Assembly: GCA_026075535.2 (NCBI GenBank)
Contig: AP026544.2
Coordinates: 4,836,001-4,900,000, forward strand
Reading direction: 5' to 3'
DNA: 64,000 bases
Source: Tricholoma matsutake
Lineage: Eukaryota > Basidiomycota > Agaricomycetes > Agaricales > Tricholomataceae
In this document: in pieces, positions 1 through 12,200 of the stretch
Layout: each line of letters begins with the position of its first letter
Position numbering within the stretch: the stretch's first letter is position 1
The notes under the pieces: model-generated
What the model saw: only the letters and a program-made list of their open reading frames with translations
Told to the model about the DNA's origin: nothing
The model's database searches: none
Made by a program: the position numbers and the translations under genes

Positions 1-44
1 CAGTATGAGCAAGTGTCGATACCTCGTAGAGGGACTGGACAATG

Positions 45-3000
45 CTAAAGTGACTGTAACAATGGTAGGGTACCACATCTCCTGCGTTTGCATGGATGTG
101 AGCATGTGAAGATGGTCTGAACGTTGGATATACCATCATCATCTGAGTTGCTCAGATCACCACCATCATCACTACTGGACTGGTCTTCATCATCACTGTC
201 TGAATCGCTTTCTTCACTGTTGCAGTCAGAGTCATCTGAGGAATTCATGTCATAATCTGATTCCATAACCAGATCATTGTACTGCTGTACGAAGTCCAGG
301 TCCACAGGAGTTGCCCCGAGGCTCAGGATATCATGGCCTGCGATGTCTTTGTAAGTAGATTGTGTTTAAAGAAAGTGTAATACCTATGTACATCTCATGT
401 ATGAGGATAACACTCCTGCCCTAGCCTTAACAACGTATCTTGGTCTCACCCACTTGAAGCCCTCGCTAACCCCAAAATGCAGATCATAAGGGAAATACTT
501 CTTCAGTAAATCCATCAGAACATCTGCTGTGCACTCCAACACTTCACCTTGAGCATCATTCTCTTCTGCCATAGTCTTAGTATATGAGATCAGTGCTACA
601 ATATGCTGGGAGAGTAGGTCCTTGAATATGAGGCCACCATTGATGAATGATTCCTTCTCGGGGTCGAGAAACAGATAGTGTGCACACCACCAATGATGAA
701 GGTCCCTAGATAGCCCATGGGCATGGATAGTGCACAGCCGATCATGGTTATGTTTAGGTCCATGTCGATATTTCTTCCTGTATGCCAGAGGGTTGATGAG
801 ATCCCCAAGTTCCATGACGATGCATAACATGAACAGGTCAAGCACCCCTTCAAAAATATAGACATCAGGAATATGACAAGTGGACGGTGGCATCGACAAA
901 TCTAGTTTAGACCAGCGCTTGATGAGGACATAGTGAAGATAAGTAACCATCCTTCAAAGTAGAAGATGCACATCATGACTGTGTTCCATGTTCGTCACCC
1001 TCTTGCTAGCAACAAACATATGATAAAGCCTGAAAACTGTGTCTTGGATCGTGGACATCGCATAAAAATGACCTCCATGACAAATTGCAGATTCTGGTGT
1101 CACAACAAAATGTGGTGTGTTTGGCCACATTAACCTATAGGACAATGGTTATGAATATGGGGGTGCCAAGCAGACACAACTTCCATTCGGGATCTGGGAC
1201 AAAGAAGGACTGCCTCAAGGTCCCACTTCTCCAGGTTGGCAGCAGAAATATCGTATTCTTCAGTGAATAGCGTAGCATCAGAGAAATGCATCGACCCAGG
1301 TTTGGGCTTTGCAACGATCCACCATTTCATGCCAGTTTGGGTGTCGATGTAAGTGCAGAAGCCGTTGCAATCAATATGCCAGAGATGGTGGGCACCTGAT
1401 GTTGCCGCAAGGCCCCATCTAGTACTTGCCATTGGAAATGAAATAGTTTGGCTACACATCAGTAAATCGATGGTGGCACTGAACACTGCAAGATCAGAAG
1501 CAAACGATGTGGGAGGATGAGGGGCAGACAGCATTGGGAAGTCCAGTGCATTGAGGATTTTACTTTTCTCCCTATGACACCTCAGCATATCTTCTAAAGT
1601 ACCCTTCAGGTGGCGAGATGATTCAGCTTCGAAGGAGTTTTCAATTGAGTAATCTGGTACATAATCAGGATGTCCAAGCACAAAAAGAATATGCTTCAAA
1701 CACACCATGAATCATCACAGACCTGCACAGGTCCCCTAATGTTTTCAAACCCTTTTCATCAAAAGCAAGTGTAGGCTCAAATTGGTCATGTATTACAACA
1801 TGTTTTTGGCAGAATATTGCTTGTATCTCTTGGTCACTCTTGCTCCCGAGTTCCTGCTTTGAGAGTATACAAAATGCACTCTCCTCCAGACAAGCCATCC
1901 ACAGAGGTTGGCCATCTTTATAGCCTGCTATGACAGCACTGTGAATAATTTTGAACATGGAGCACTCATCATTAAACTAAGGGAGTGCCAAAAGTCACTA
2001 TATTGTGGTGAATGAGTCTAGGTAGAGCTTACATGGAATGACGGGGTGTATGTAACTGGGTCATCCTTCCCAGGAGCCCATAGTGATACTGATTTGCCTA
2101 CGAATTGTTTCTATAGATGGAATATGAGTTATTAGGTATGAATTATCACACATATAACCATGCATGCCTTTTGAGTTCTTGAAAGGTTTGGTTTTTCAGG
2201 TTTAATCTGCAAAGAATGATAAATTGTGTTCTTTTAAGATGGCAAATGACTGACCACATCCTGTGTTAAGTCGATGATATCAACAAGTCTACTAACACCT
2301 CTGAATTTGATCTCCTCAAAATAGTTGCGCTCCATGGCATCTACAGACTGCAGTCCAGATTGAATTTTTGATTCAGGCTTTGGTTTTGGTTTTGGCCTTG
2401 GCTTTGACCTTGACTTTAACTTTGTTTTTGGCAGTGGAAGGGGCAATTTGTCTGTTTTCTTTGTTTTTGCCTCTCACGTCGGGTTCTTTCACTTTTCGCC
2501 AGTGATTGGACTGTCCTTTTCAGTGGAGAGTGAATTGTCGGAGGGTGAAGGCATCTTGCGGGGGCTTGATTCTTCATTTGGAGCCTTGTTGTGCTCATTC
2601 ATACTGCCCTCTCTCATGTCCACATCCACCGCACCAGATTGTTCTCCTCAGTTTGCAACATCTCCTGTATCTGCATCAACATCCATTGCACTAGGATTCT
2701 CGTCCTCCCCTCCAGCTCTTCCTGATCGTTCTACTTTCTGTGTGATGCCTGCTCTATCCACATCACTTGCTCTATCCATGGCAATATCCATACCAGAGTT
2801 GCCAGTGAGCCTTTCTGGTCGAGCACTTCCTTGGTCATTTTGGTGTCGATAAGCCCCTTTCGCAGCGCCACTATTTCCTTGTCCACAGCTATCATCTTCC
2901 TCAGAATTCCTACCTCCAAGATGGTGCAATCCTTCATGAACACATTTTTCATCCTCATCACCATCCTCCTCCTCCTCCTCCTCCTCCTCCTCCTCCTCCT

Positions 3001-3140
3001 CCTCCTCCTCCTCCTCCTCTTCCATGTCCACTGCAGCCCCAGGCCCACCACATACAGAGGTTGCACCACATGCAAAGGAATTAGGAGACTCCACATGATG
3101 GTTCACACAATATTCAGAGGTAACAACAGGGACCTTTAGT
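45..3140 (-). pseudogene. JmjC-domain protein, C-terminal part (decayed)
   Basis: Reading leftward, this holds an acidic stretch with a pure Glu run (about 2964-3019), a Lys/Pro-rich basic patch (about 2300-2450), then a JmjC-like core. The core has WHIDCNGF (about 1360-1380), giving the HxD iron ligands, followed by TQTGMKWWIVAKP, then after an intron near 1140-1180 MWPNTPHFVV and GGHFYA (about 1065-1080), the likely third iron ligand. JmjC proteins are Fe(II)/2-oxoglutarate hydroxylases, often histone demethylases; Agaricomycetes carry many divergent copies. The acidic Ser/Asp-rich ORF at 45-305 may be the tail. Four in-frame TGA codons (954-956, 2474-2476, 2489-2491, 2648-2650) break the frame, while the sequence on both sides stays protein-like. 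It probably forms one gene with the exons to the right (3185-6061). Domain call fairly sure; exact exons not. Confidence 0.7.
2964..3019. repeat. (TCC)n microsatellite coding a poly-Glu run
   Basis: About 18 perfect TCC units. On the minus strand they encode consecutive Glu codons inside the acidic region of the JmjC gene. Confidence 0.95.
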
Positions 3141-4231
3141 ATTCGGATATCTGAGAAATTGAATTAAAGTCGGTCCATAGATAATATAAGAAGGTCTCAC
3201 CAGCTGTGAACCAACTGGCATCATCATTACATATATCATGTACACCCATCGCAGAGATATCTGTGAATGCTTCCACCAATAACCCTGGAATTGTTATGGT
3301 TGTTTTATTGGTGGCAATATCAAATATAACTCTTAATAGTTGTTTTTCAACCTTTCTAATTATGGTGGGTTGTTTGTTACCAAATGATTTCCAGAGCTAT
3401 AATAACATTTAGGAATCAGTGGCATCCTTCCAGTTTCAAGTGCTCTCATACCTCAAACATTTTTGTCTTCCCAAAAGACACATTTATTAACAAATGATTG
3501 ACAAGGAGGAATAGCGGTGAAAGGGCAAGAGCAATAAATAAAGGGTTTTGTAACATTTCCAGCTCTATGTCAAAATTCTCATGGTCTACTGAAACACCAT
3601 ATCTGACACATTGTGAACATTAGGAAAGGTCTGTCATGAAATTATGCCCTTACTTTCCAAGTGCCTCCTTGAGATCATTCTTGTCATTGGGCAAGTACAA
3701 ACTACCCTGATGACTAAAGTGTTGGGGAAAAAAAATATGGAGAGTGTGGCACACGTACTCAGAGAAGATAGGACAGATGAAATGCAGCAGCCACAAAGTT
3801 TTGGATAATCTTCGCCCTGTGAACATTCCCTATGGCATGACAAACCGCATGATAACAGGCAGAGAGCTGATCATCAACAGTCATTGCATTAAGAAACATA
3901 TATGTGCTATCAGATTCCATGCTTCCGATTGCAGTTTTGACAACTTTGGGCCAGTCACCCATAGTTGCATGGCCCTGAGAGGTATATTTTTAAACAGGCA
4001 AGTAGTGTTACAGAGAAAAAGAGATGCACAATCTTATCAATAAATGGCACTTCCCCCCTTTCTTTGGAATTGCTCTCTGATGCCATATCAAAAACGAATG
4101 TGACTACATCCAGGAGGCTATACTTCAGAAGTTCCTTCACAAGTATGTCAGCCTTTTTCTCAGGAAAGTCACCGGTTAGACAAAATCTTCGCAGGACCAT
4201 CAATTTCTCCATTCCTGTAAAGTATGTTGAC

Positions 4232-5832
4232 TAGTGTTTGAAGGTTCAGTCTATAGGACTGAAGACTGAACTGGACTGAACTGTGGTCCATGCTGCAGTT
4301 CGGTCCATTTGTCTGAAAAATTGAGTAACCAAAACTGCAGTTCAGTTGCCAGTTCACTCATTTTGAAAACATTTGAAGACCATTATAAGACCAGTTGTAA
4401 CCGGTTTACAACTGGTCTTTTACACTTAGATTACGTACCCTACAAGCTCCTATAAGAGTACCAAATAAATATATTTATATACTAATTACATATGTCGTAG
4501 ATAAAAAACAGGGGCACACCCGAATGAATAGAGGGAAAAGTAAGATGTTTAAATAGCACTGACCATTTGCACCTGTTTGCATGGTCACATGTACTCTCGT
4601 TTACGCATTTTTGACATGTTTACATCTTTTGTTTATATGTTTACATTTATTTGTACTGTATTGCCACCAGCCACAATGCATTTCGCAACTTGGTTTCTCT
4701 CCCTACAACAAGGGCCTTGTCCACAACTGGGGCACAAACAACATCTGTTGTTGTTTGTACCCCAGGTAAGTATCTTTTACTCTTTGCCTTTCATTTGTAA
4801 CTAATTTTTATCTTGTTTGTTTCTTAGAATCTATGTATATTATAACACATTATAACACTGATGACATGGCACCCACTTCCAGCCTTGTGAGCCACTGCTT
4901 GTGGGGTGGACTGTGGGTGCAGGAGATGAGGACAATGAAGACGAGGACAATGAGGGATGACAACAACAACAAATGACAAATGATAAGCAGGAGACGACAA
5001 CGATGACAAAAAATGAGTGGAGGACGATGATGATGAACAATGAGTAGGGGACGACAATGACAACGAACGCCAAGCAGAGGATGACAACAATGACAAACAA
5101 TGAGTAGGGGACAACAACAACAACAATGAATGACAAGCAGAGGACAACAACGATGATGAATGAGTAGGGGACAACAACAACAACAAATGAGTAGGGGACA
5201 ACAACAACAACAAATGAGTAGGGGACAACAACAACAACAAATGAGTAGGGGACAACAACAACAACAAATGAGTAGGGGACAACAACAACAACAAATGAGT
5301 AGGGGACAACAACAACAACAAACAACAAGCAGAGGATGACAACAATTGGGGATGACGATGAGGATGAACGGGGACCACGAGATAGCAACAACGCAACACC
5401 CGCCCCTCCCTTGCTCGAAACGCGAGATGAAGGGGTGGTTTTCTACTGACGTGTCTTCCCCAGCACCGCCGTCCAGCCTCACGAGCCCCTGCTCATGGGT
5501 GGACTTGTTTTCTTGTTTTTTAATTTGTTTTTTTCTATTTCTATTTCTATTTCTTTTTTCTATTTCTTTTTCATTCTCTTACACCACGGCTGCGAGCAAC
5601 TGCTCACAGCATGTAAATGTAATTAGTTTTATTTAGTATATAATAGAATTAAGTTAATACTCGAAAAAATGGGACGAAAACTGGTTTAAACCGGTTTTCT
5701 GGACTGTAACTGAACCAATTAGGACTGGTCCTATTGGTCTGGTTATGGTCTATGTCACTTGGGCTTGCAGTCTGGACCAGTTAACCCACTTTGGGGTCAA
5801 AAAACCGGACCGAACCAGACCTTAAAACACTA
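4232..5832. mobile_element. Non-autonomous hAT-like element (hAT1), 1601 bp
   Basis: The ends are inverted repeats, TAGTGTTTGAAGGT on the left and ACCTTAAAACACTA on the right. They are flanked by a perfect 8-bp direct duplication, ATGTTGAC, at 4224-4231 and 5833-5840. An 8-bp duplication and TAGTG termini fit the hAT superfamily. There is no transposase ORF; the long Leu/Val-rich reading frames inside come from a minisatellite. The element shares terminal style, the subterminal GTAAATGTAATTAG-type stretch and a recurrent hairpin motif with the element at 15654-17243. Confidence 0.9.
5161..5325. repeat. 27-bp minisatellite inside hAT1
   Basis: About six copies of a 27-bp unit combining TGAGTAGGGG with an ACAACAACAACAACAA run, starting at 5161, 5188, 5215, 5242, 5269 and 5296. 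Degenerate copies extend left to about 4930. Confidence 0.9.
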
Positions 5833-6133
5833 ATGTTGACCCAGATTGGCACAAGTTCTCCTGCTCACGAATCACACCCAAGTACGCCTTAGCAGAATAA
5901 GCATTAACAGAAAATAATTGAAAAGTGAGTCAACTCACACACACATTAGATACCGCCATTTCTAGTTTATCAAGACCACTGGGGGCAGAGACAACATCCA
6001 TTTTCCAAGGAATGTCTTTGAAAAAGGTGCTTGTGGTACAAAATTTCTCCTGGTTGGCCATTTCATCCTAGCACTGCAACCTTGAACTTCAAGTTATACA
6101 TGAATGTCAGGTACTAGAGGTTTCAAGTGGCAC

Positions 6134-6553
6134 TTGAGTGACAAAAAGTCAGACTCAACACCAGTGCAGGTGATGAAAAGTCAAACCAGCACTCTTAACT
6201 GCTGCCAGGAATATGGTAAGATACGACGAGAATGAGACTCGGACTTTAAGCTTCAAGAACAAGGGCTGCCGCCACTTTGAACTTGAATTTTGGTGGCTGT
6301 GTAAGATTTGCCCATGGTTAACCTTAACCCTACATTAGTGTGAGAACTTGAGACAGCTGAGTTAGATGTTTCAAGCTCAAGAGTCTGAGCCTGAACTTGA
6401 ACTTGAAAGCTTGAAGTTCAAGTTCATCCAATTACTGCTTCCAACTTGAAGTTTGCTGCTTCTTTCCATGCTCCATTTTCTCCTACTCGTTTTTCGTCAC
6501 CTGCAGATCTGACTTTTTGTCACCTGCCTTGAGTCTGACTTTTTGTCACTCAA
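6134..6553. mobile_element. Short TIR element (420 bp), MITE-like
   Basis: A 25-bp inverted repeat bounds this stretch: TTGAGTGACAAAAAGTCAG with its ACTCAA continuation at 6134-6158, and its near-perfect complement at 6529-6553. A second, degraded right end (GTCTGACTTTTTGTCAT) lies at about 15588-15606 upstream of the paralogous fragment. I see no clear target duplication, so the class is open. No coding potential. Confidence 0.55.
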
Positions 6554-6781
6554 TCCTACATTTAGATTCCGTCAAGTTGTCTGTGGATGCCTTTGGCACC
6601 TTGAAGGCTCAACACTATATTTACATCATTTGTAAGCCCTTGCCTGTACCTCTCTTACTAGTACTAAGTAGTATTCTCATAGCTAGCAGGAACTCATCAA
6701 AATGACTGCCATGCTTGTGGATGATGATTTGCTGAGGTTTTGAGTTGATTATAGTGTGTTGAATCTTGAGTTTGTGATGGC

Positions 6782-8773
6782 TTGCCCACTGAATGTGTTC
6801 TTACAGGGCCCATTGGTGCGACAGATGGCAAAGTCAGGGCTCTCCTCTTCGACGGAGAATATTTTGTCACCACTCCTAATCAAACCTTCATCCCCGAACC
6901 GCCAGCTGGAGACCATAAAGTAATGATGCATGCTGACAGCCTCGATGCAGATGACAATCCTATTCTCTGGCCACAGCCTTATAATGTGTTTAACTGTCAC
7001 CACGGTGCAATCCCTAGGGCTAAATTGCTTTCCGCCCATTTAATTATATGGTGGGAACCTATGCATGAGGACTTTATACCCTTGAGGGACCCAGCATCCC
7101 CCATTCAGGGCCTTGGCAAGCTATCAGATTCGAAGCTGGGTGAGCTGAAGTGTTCAGTGTCGATTTTGTTATCTCGGGTCCAAGCATTCATGTTGAATTC
7201 ATCCAAATCTCAGGCGCCACCTACCCTTGGTCCAATGGTTAAAATGGTCGAGCATGGCCTTGTCCATCTTGGGTTGGTATGGATGAACTTCCATCAGATG
7301 GCATTTGGTGTGAGGGATGTCCAAAGGTGTTGGCTTGATGTAATGGTGATGTTGGATTACATGGAGGTGTACAAACCCCGGATGGACTCGACTAGGTTGG
7401 CAGTGGGCTCCCCATCAGTCAAAGTTGCCGACACTGTTGGTGTTTTCACGAATGATATTTGCATTGCATAGGACTTTTTCCATGTAGGCCTTCCATTCTG
7501 GTTGACATGGCCAGCCTCAGACCTTGGCCAAACAAATATACTCGCAGTTGTCCTGCTTATGGTACCGCACCACTATGGGATCTGCTTTGAGCCACACTGC
7601 TTCAATTACCCTATTATATACCAGGGCCTGGCTAGTTCTCATCACAAGCATGAGGCAATCTTACTGTATGCTCACAACTTCCTGCGCTATCCAGATCTGT
7701 TCATCCTCCATGCCAGCAAAATGAATACATCTGCATCAGGACACATAGAAGCCTTAGTAAGATCAAAAGATGGACCAGGTGCCAGGGCCATTGGGGGAGT
7801 TAGCCAACAATATGGTGCCAACAAGGGTAAGGGAAAAGGAGTTCTTTGTAAGTAACCAGAGTTGTTTTGTCATCTGTCAACTCACCCTCCCATGACAGAT
7901 AATAAGTGGAAATCTTCAAATCTGCCAATGGGCCATGAAAAGTTTGATGTGTACAAGAGCCCCCTCATGCCACTCCCAATTCCTGCCTGGCATAATGCGT
8001 TGAAGGTGGTTAAAAGGGACAAACCCCCGGCATCTTATCACACACATTATCTATTTCCTGAGGTAGCAATTTTTGCTTCCACCAATGAGGCTCTCCATGC
8101 AAAATTCTTTGCCACATGGAAAGTATTTCAATCTGCCTGCATCTTATGAGTATTTTCAGTGGAAAGCTCAGCATCTCCCTTGTCCAGTCAACAGTGGCAT
8201 GATTCTCTTCTTGATGGGCTTGTGGCATGCAGCCACGAGCCAAGTTTAATTTGTCAATGTGAACAAGTCAAGGCCATCTTTGCAGATGCTTTGGATGAAC
8301 TCCAGATTGACCTTTGTCCTCCACCATCTGACAGTTGTCCCACAGTGCCAGTTGATGAGGCACAGAAAATTCTATGGGAATTGACTGAGCTTAATTTCCG
8401 CTTTGAGCTTTTGGCCCTTGACAAGCATGCCTCAGGCTTGTCACCCCACCGGGGTGAATATGAGTGGCAGGCTATGGTGCTAAAGTGTTTTGATGTACCC
8501 TTGCTAGTCATCACCAATGTACAGCGGGCAAATTTTGGTTTGCAAGCTCATGACTGGCAAGAAAGGTTACCATTTTTGCTGGCGGTGAGGGCATTAATGA
8601 GGGATTGGGATGGACTGAAGCCGACGCCTCTTTTACTACCTGATCTGGCCTCACATAATATGTATACTGAAGCAGATGTCCAGCAACTCGAGGACCACAT
8701 AGCTCATTTTTATATGCAAACTTTCTATCATTTATTTGGCCATGCCACAGTTGTTCCTACCCAGCTTCCATAA
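6782..8773 (+). pseudogene. Agaricomycete hypothetical family protein, decayed
   Basis: One reading frame runs from about 6810 (after a possible AG acceptor) to a TAA at the end, with a short intron around 7846-7900. It encodes phrases typical of a large mushroom-specific family without known function, such as FHQMAFGVRDVQRCWLDV, LDYMEVYKP and HVGLPFWLTWP. The frame is cut by TAG at 7469-7471 and TGA at 8147-8149; protein-like sequence continues in the same frame after both, so these look like point mutations rather than gene ends. A 37-nt stretch ending at about 8157 could be read as an intron removing the second stop, but that is very short. A degraded paralogue lies at 17262-17715. The first exon upstream is not resolved. 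Confidence 0.6.
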
Positions 8774-9245
8774 CTACCTATGTATAGTATATCTTGTAAA
8801 ATCTTATTATCTGTGAACATCCTTCTGTTTTATTATTCCCCACATTGTCCCAACTTCCAGTTTGAGTCATTTTAGTATAACCCATCATACATGGTCAAAG
8901 CAAAGGTATGGTGCTACAACTATTGATGATATCCACTGATGATTTGGGATAATTTGAAATAGGAAACTTTGAAGTGCAAGTTTGATGGGAATGACAACAG
9001 TAAGCTCACTCATCCCTTAGCATTAACTTGAACATTTCCTCATTCTAATACAATGCCTCCATAGTGCGCCCAACATTTATGGCCTTTTACTAATCCAGAA
9101 ATATTGGACTCGGACTGTCAATTCATAAATTGACTCATACATGCTAGTGATTGTTTTCTCACATTGAGCCCTCCAGTCAGGCTGAGGTTTCTGGACGTCG
9201 CACTGTTAGCAGAGTTCTGCCCACCACCATTCTCATTATCTCGCC

Positions 9246-12200
9246 ATGGACCTGCCACCAGCCTGGTGTCAAGTCTGTGTTTGCGGGCACACATTCTCTG
9301 TACTACAAGCCTATACTTTTCACCAGCGTAGTTGCCAGAAGATGAAGAAACAGCTTTCCAGTGGTCTGGAGAAAGCTAAAGAGGTCTGGCAGTCCAAGAA
9401 GTGTCAAAAAATGGAAGTAATGCAAAGCACAACTGCAGAAAGCCCTACGGACCAAAATGTAGCTGTTGAACAAGAATTAAACAATGTTGCACTCGCCATG
9501 CAAAATGAAGTAAGACTTATGATGTTGGGGCAGCTCATTGCTCATTGAATTGCTATTATACTGGTTAGAGTGCCTCCATGAATGACACCAAGAAGCATCA
9601 AAAAATGGAAGTAATGCAAAGCACAACTGCAGAAAGCCCTGTGGACCAAAATGTAGCTGTTGAACAAGAATTAAACAATGTTGCACTCGCCATGCAAAAT
9701 GAAGTAAGACTTATGATGTTGGTGCAGCTCATTGCTCATTGAATTGTTATTATACCAGTTAGAGTGCCTCCATGAATGATGAAGACTTGGATCAACCACT
9801 GGCAGAGTGCAGGGGTTGCCAGGAAAACTGCCAACTACCCAAGCACTACCGGGATATACTACCTGAACCTCCAGCAGCACTTCCTCCAGCTCCTCAACCA
9901 GAAGTGTCGGAATGTGCACCGACCACGTCTCCAGCTACCATACCAGCATCACCCTCATCTGAGCAACCCCCAAATGTTCATTCCCGTGTCAGGAGACTGC
10001 TGAAATTCATACGGAATAAATTTGGCCTTTTCTGGCAGTATCATGCAACTCATTTCCCAGGCCACAATCCCAATGAGAATATAATGCGCGACGACCTGAT
10101 GGATACATCCCCGGATACTTTCCCTGACCATCCAGCTGACTCTTACCACCCATATCCGACTCAGTCGTCATTTTTACTAGGAGAATGGTATTGGAACAGC
10201 GGGTTAAAGAAAATGCAATCTGGCTTTCAGGATCTCATCAAGATAGTCGGGCATCCAAACTTTCAACCTGACCTTTCAGGGACAAACTGGCAGCTTATTA
10301 ATGCGCAGCTGAGTGGAGATCAGCTGTGCAACCCCTTGAATGATGAAGGCTGGGAGGACAAAGAGGATAACAGCGGGTGGGTTAAAACCCCAATCAAGAT
10401 CAAGGTCCCATTCCCCAGAAGGTTGCTGCATCCAGGGCAAAAGGAGTTCAACGTGGGAACACTTCATCACCACAAGCTGGTGTCGGTGATTAGGGAGAAA
10501 ATTATGCATCCCTCTAACCATCCACACCTCCATTTCGAGCCATATGAGTTATTTTGGCAACCAACTGAAGCTTCTAAACCAGTCAAAGCTCATGGAGAAC
10601 TCTACACTTCAGAGGCATTCATTGAGGCTCACCGTGACCTTCAGGATTCTCCCGGAGAGCCGGGATGCGACCTTCAGAGAGTTGTAGTGGATCTTATGTT
10701 CGCCTCAGATGGTACTCAGCTCTCAGCGTCCAGCACCGCTAAACTATGGCCAATTTATCTTGTGATGGGGAACGAGTCAAAGGACAGAAGGTCAAAGCCC
10801 TCCTGTCAAGCATTTGAGCACATCGCCTACCTAGAGATGGTGAGTAGGACCTCAATTAACTTTGCACTAGTATATCCTCATTCCTTTTTGAATGACAGCT
10901 CCCAGATGCATTTAAAGCCTTTGCCACAGAGCACCTGGGTGGAAAGGGCCCAAATGGAGCATTCATGGCCCATTGTCATCGAGAAATCTATAATGCTCAG
11001 TGTGAGATCATCCTTGATGATGAATTCCTGGAAGCTTATGAGCATGGAATTGTGATTATGTGTTGCAATGGCATTCAGTGTTGCTTTTACCCTCGTATAT
11101 TTACATATTCTGTGGACTACAAGGAGAAGTAAGCCAAGATTCTTTTGAATGCTGGTGTCTTTAACTCAAAGTTTTGAAAGAATGCTTATAGCTAGCATTC
11201 GTAATCTTGGTTGGTGCCCTTGTCCTTGTTGTCTCATACCATTAGATCATGTTGCCAATATGGGGATGCGTCGAGATATGACACAGCGCAGGACTCTCAC
11301 CTGGATTGATGATGTGAAATGGCATAATCATGTTGAGACGGCATGCGAGAAGATATATGAGCAGGGTTATGTGGTTGATAGTACAGCAGTGGAAGATCTC
11401 CTACAAGAAGATTCTCTTGTTCCAACAGCAGTATGACCTTCTTACCTCTCTGATGGTTGACTTTAATGCTCATGCTTTGTCAGAATGCATTTTCAAGCAA
11501 GCTGGCACCATTTGGTTTCAACATGTTTGGCATGCTCACTGTGGATCTCATGCATGAGGTTGAGCTTGATGTCTGGAAGGCAGTTTTCATACATCTACTA
11601 CACTTTCTAGATTGCCAAAATGAAAGCCTCAAGCATGAGTTAGAGAGACGGCAAGCATTGTTTGAAGCCTCAGAAGGCTTGGTACTGATATTTCCATTAG
11701 ATTTCAAGAGATTCCTCCTTTCGGGGTTGATGGCATAAGAAAAATAAGGTCAAACCAGTTGAAATTGAAGAAGATGACTGCTCATGATTACGAGGATATG
11801 TTACAAGTGGGTGTTATCGCTAGTATTCTTGACTTGACTGATATCATTCACATAGTGTGCTATATCCATTTTTGATGGTCTTCTGCCTGAACCCCACAAT
11901 ACATATGTTCTCAAGCTCTTATTTGAATTAGCCCACTGGCATGGTCTTGCCAAGCTCGGCATGCACATGGATGCGACTCTGGACATTTTATCCCATGTCA
12001 CTACATCTCTGGGAAACAGCCTACGCACATTTGAGGAAAAGACATGTGAAGCATTCGAGACTCGAGAGTTGGAATGCAAGTGTGCTGCTTGGCAACAATG
12101 TCAGGAGAAATCTGCAATTAATGTGGTGTCCGGATCAAGAGGACCTACAGCATCCAACAGTAATGCACAGAACCAGAAGAAGCTCAATCTGAGGACTTAT

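Larger units (their letters stand above)
3185..6061 (-). pseudogene. N-terminal exons of the JmjC-type gene, interrupted by a hAT element
   Basis: The start codon is at 6059-6061. Exon 1 (5939-6061) encodes 41 residues beginning MANQEKFCTTSTFFKD and ends at a GTGAGT donor. Exon 2 begins at 5887 (GVIREQENLCQ) and runs into the inserted element. Removing 4232-5832 and one target duplication continues the frame as QSGSTYFTGMEKLMVLRRF and on through FPEKKADILVKELLKYSLLDVV. A further exon after a roughly 55-nt intron near 3990-4040 reads GDWPKVVKTAIGSMESDS, and another at about 3190-3355 reads KQLLRVIFDIATNKTT. That one can splice to the acidic exon at 3140, so this is probably the front of the JmjC gene. 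I recognise no domain in this part. Joining the two parts is inference from strand, spacing and splice phase. Confidence 0.55.

Noticed and set aside
2731..3096. Arg-run ORF and Leu-run ORF around the (TCC)n tract
   Set aside because: Both are other frames of the microsatellite; only the Glu frame continues into the acidic region of the JmjC gene.
4824..5482. Three overlapping long Leu/Val/Cys-rich minus-strand ORFs
   Set aside because: They are translations of the 27-bp minisatellite in hAT1; three frames are open at once, as expected for a repeat unit that is a multiple of three without stops.
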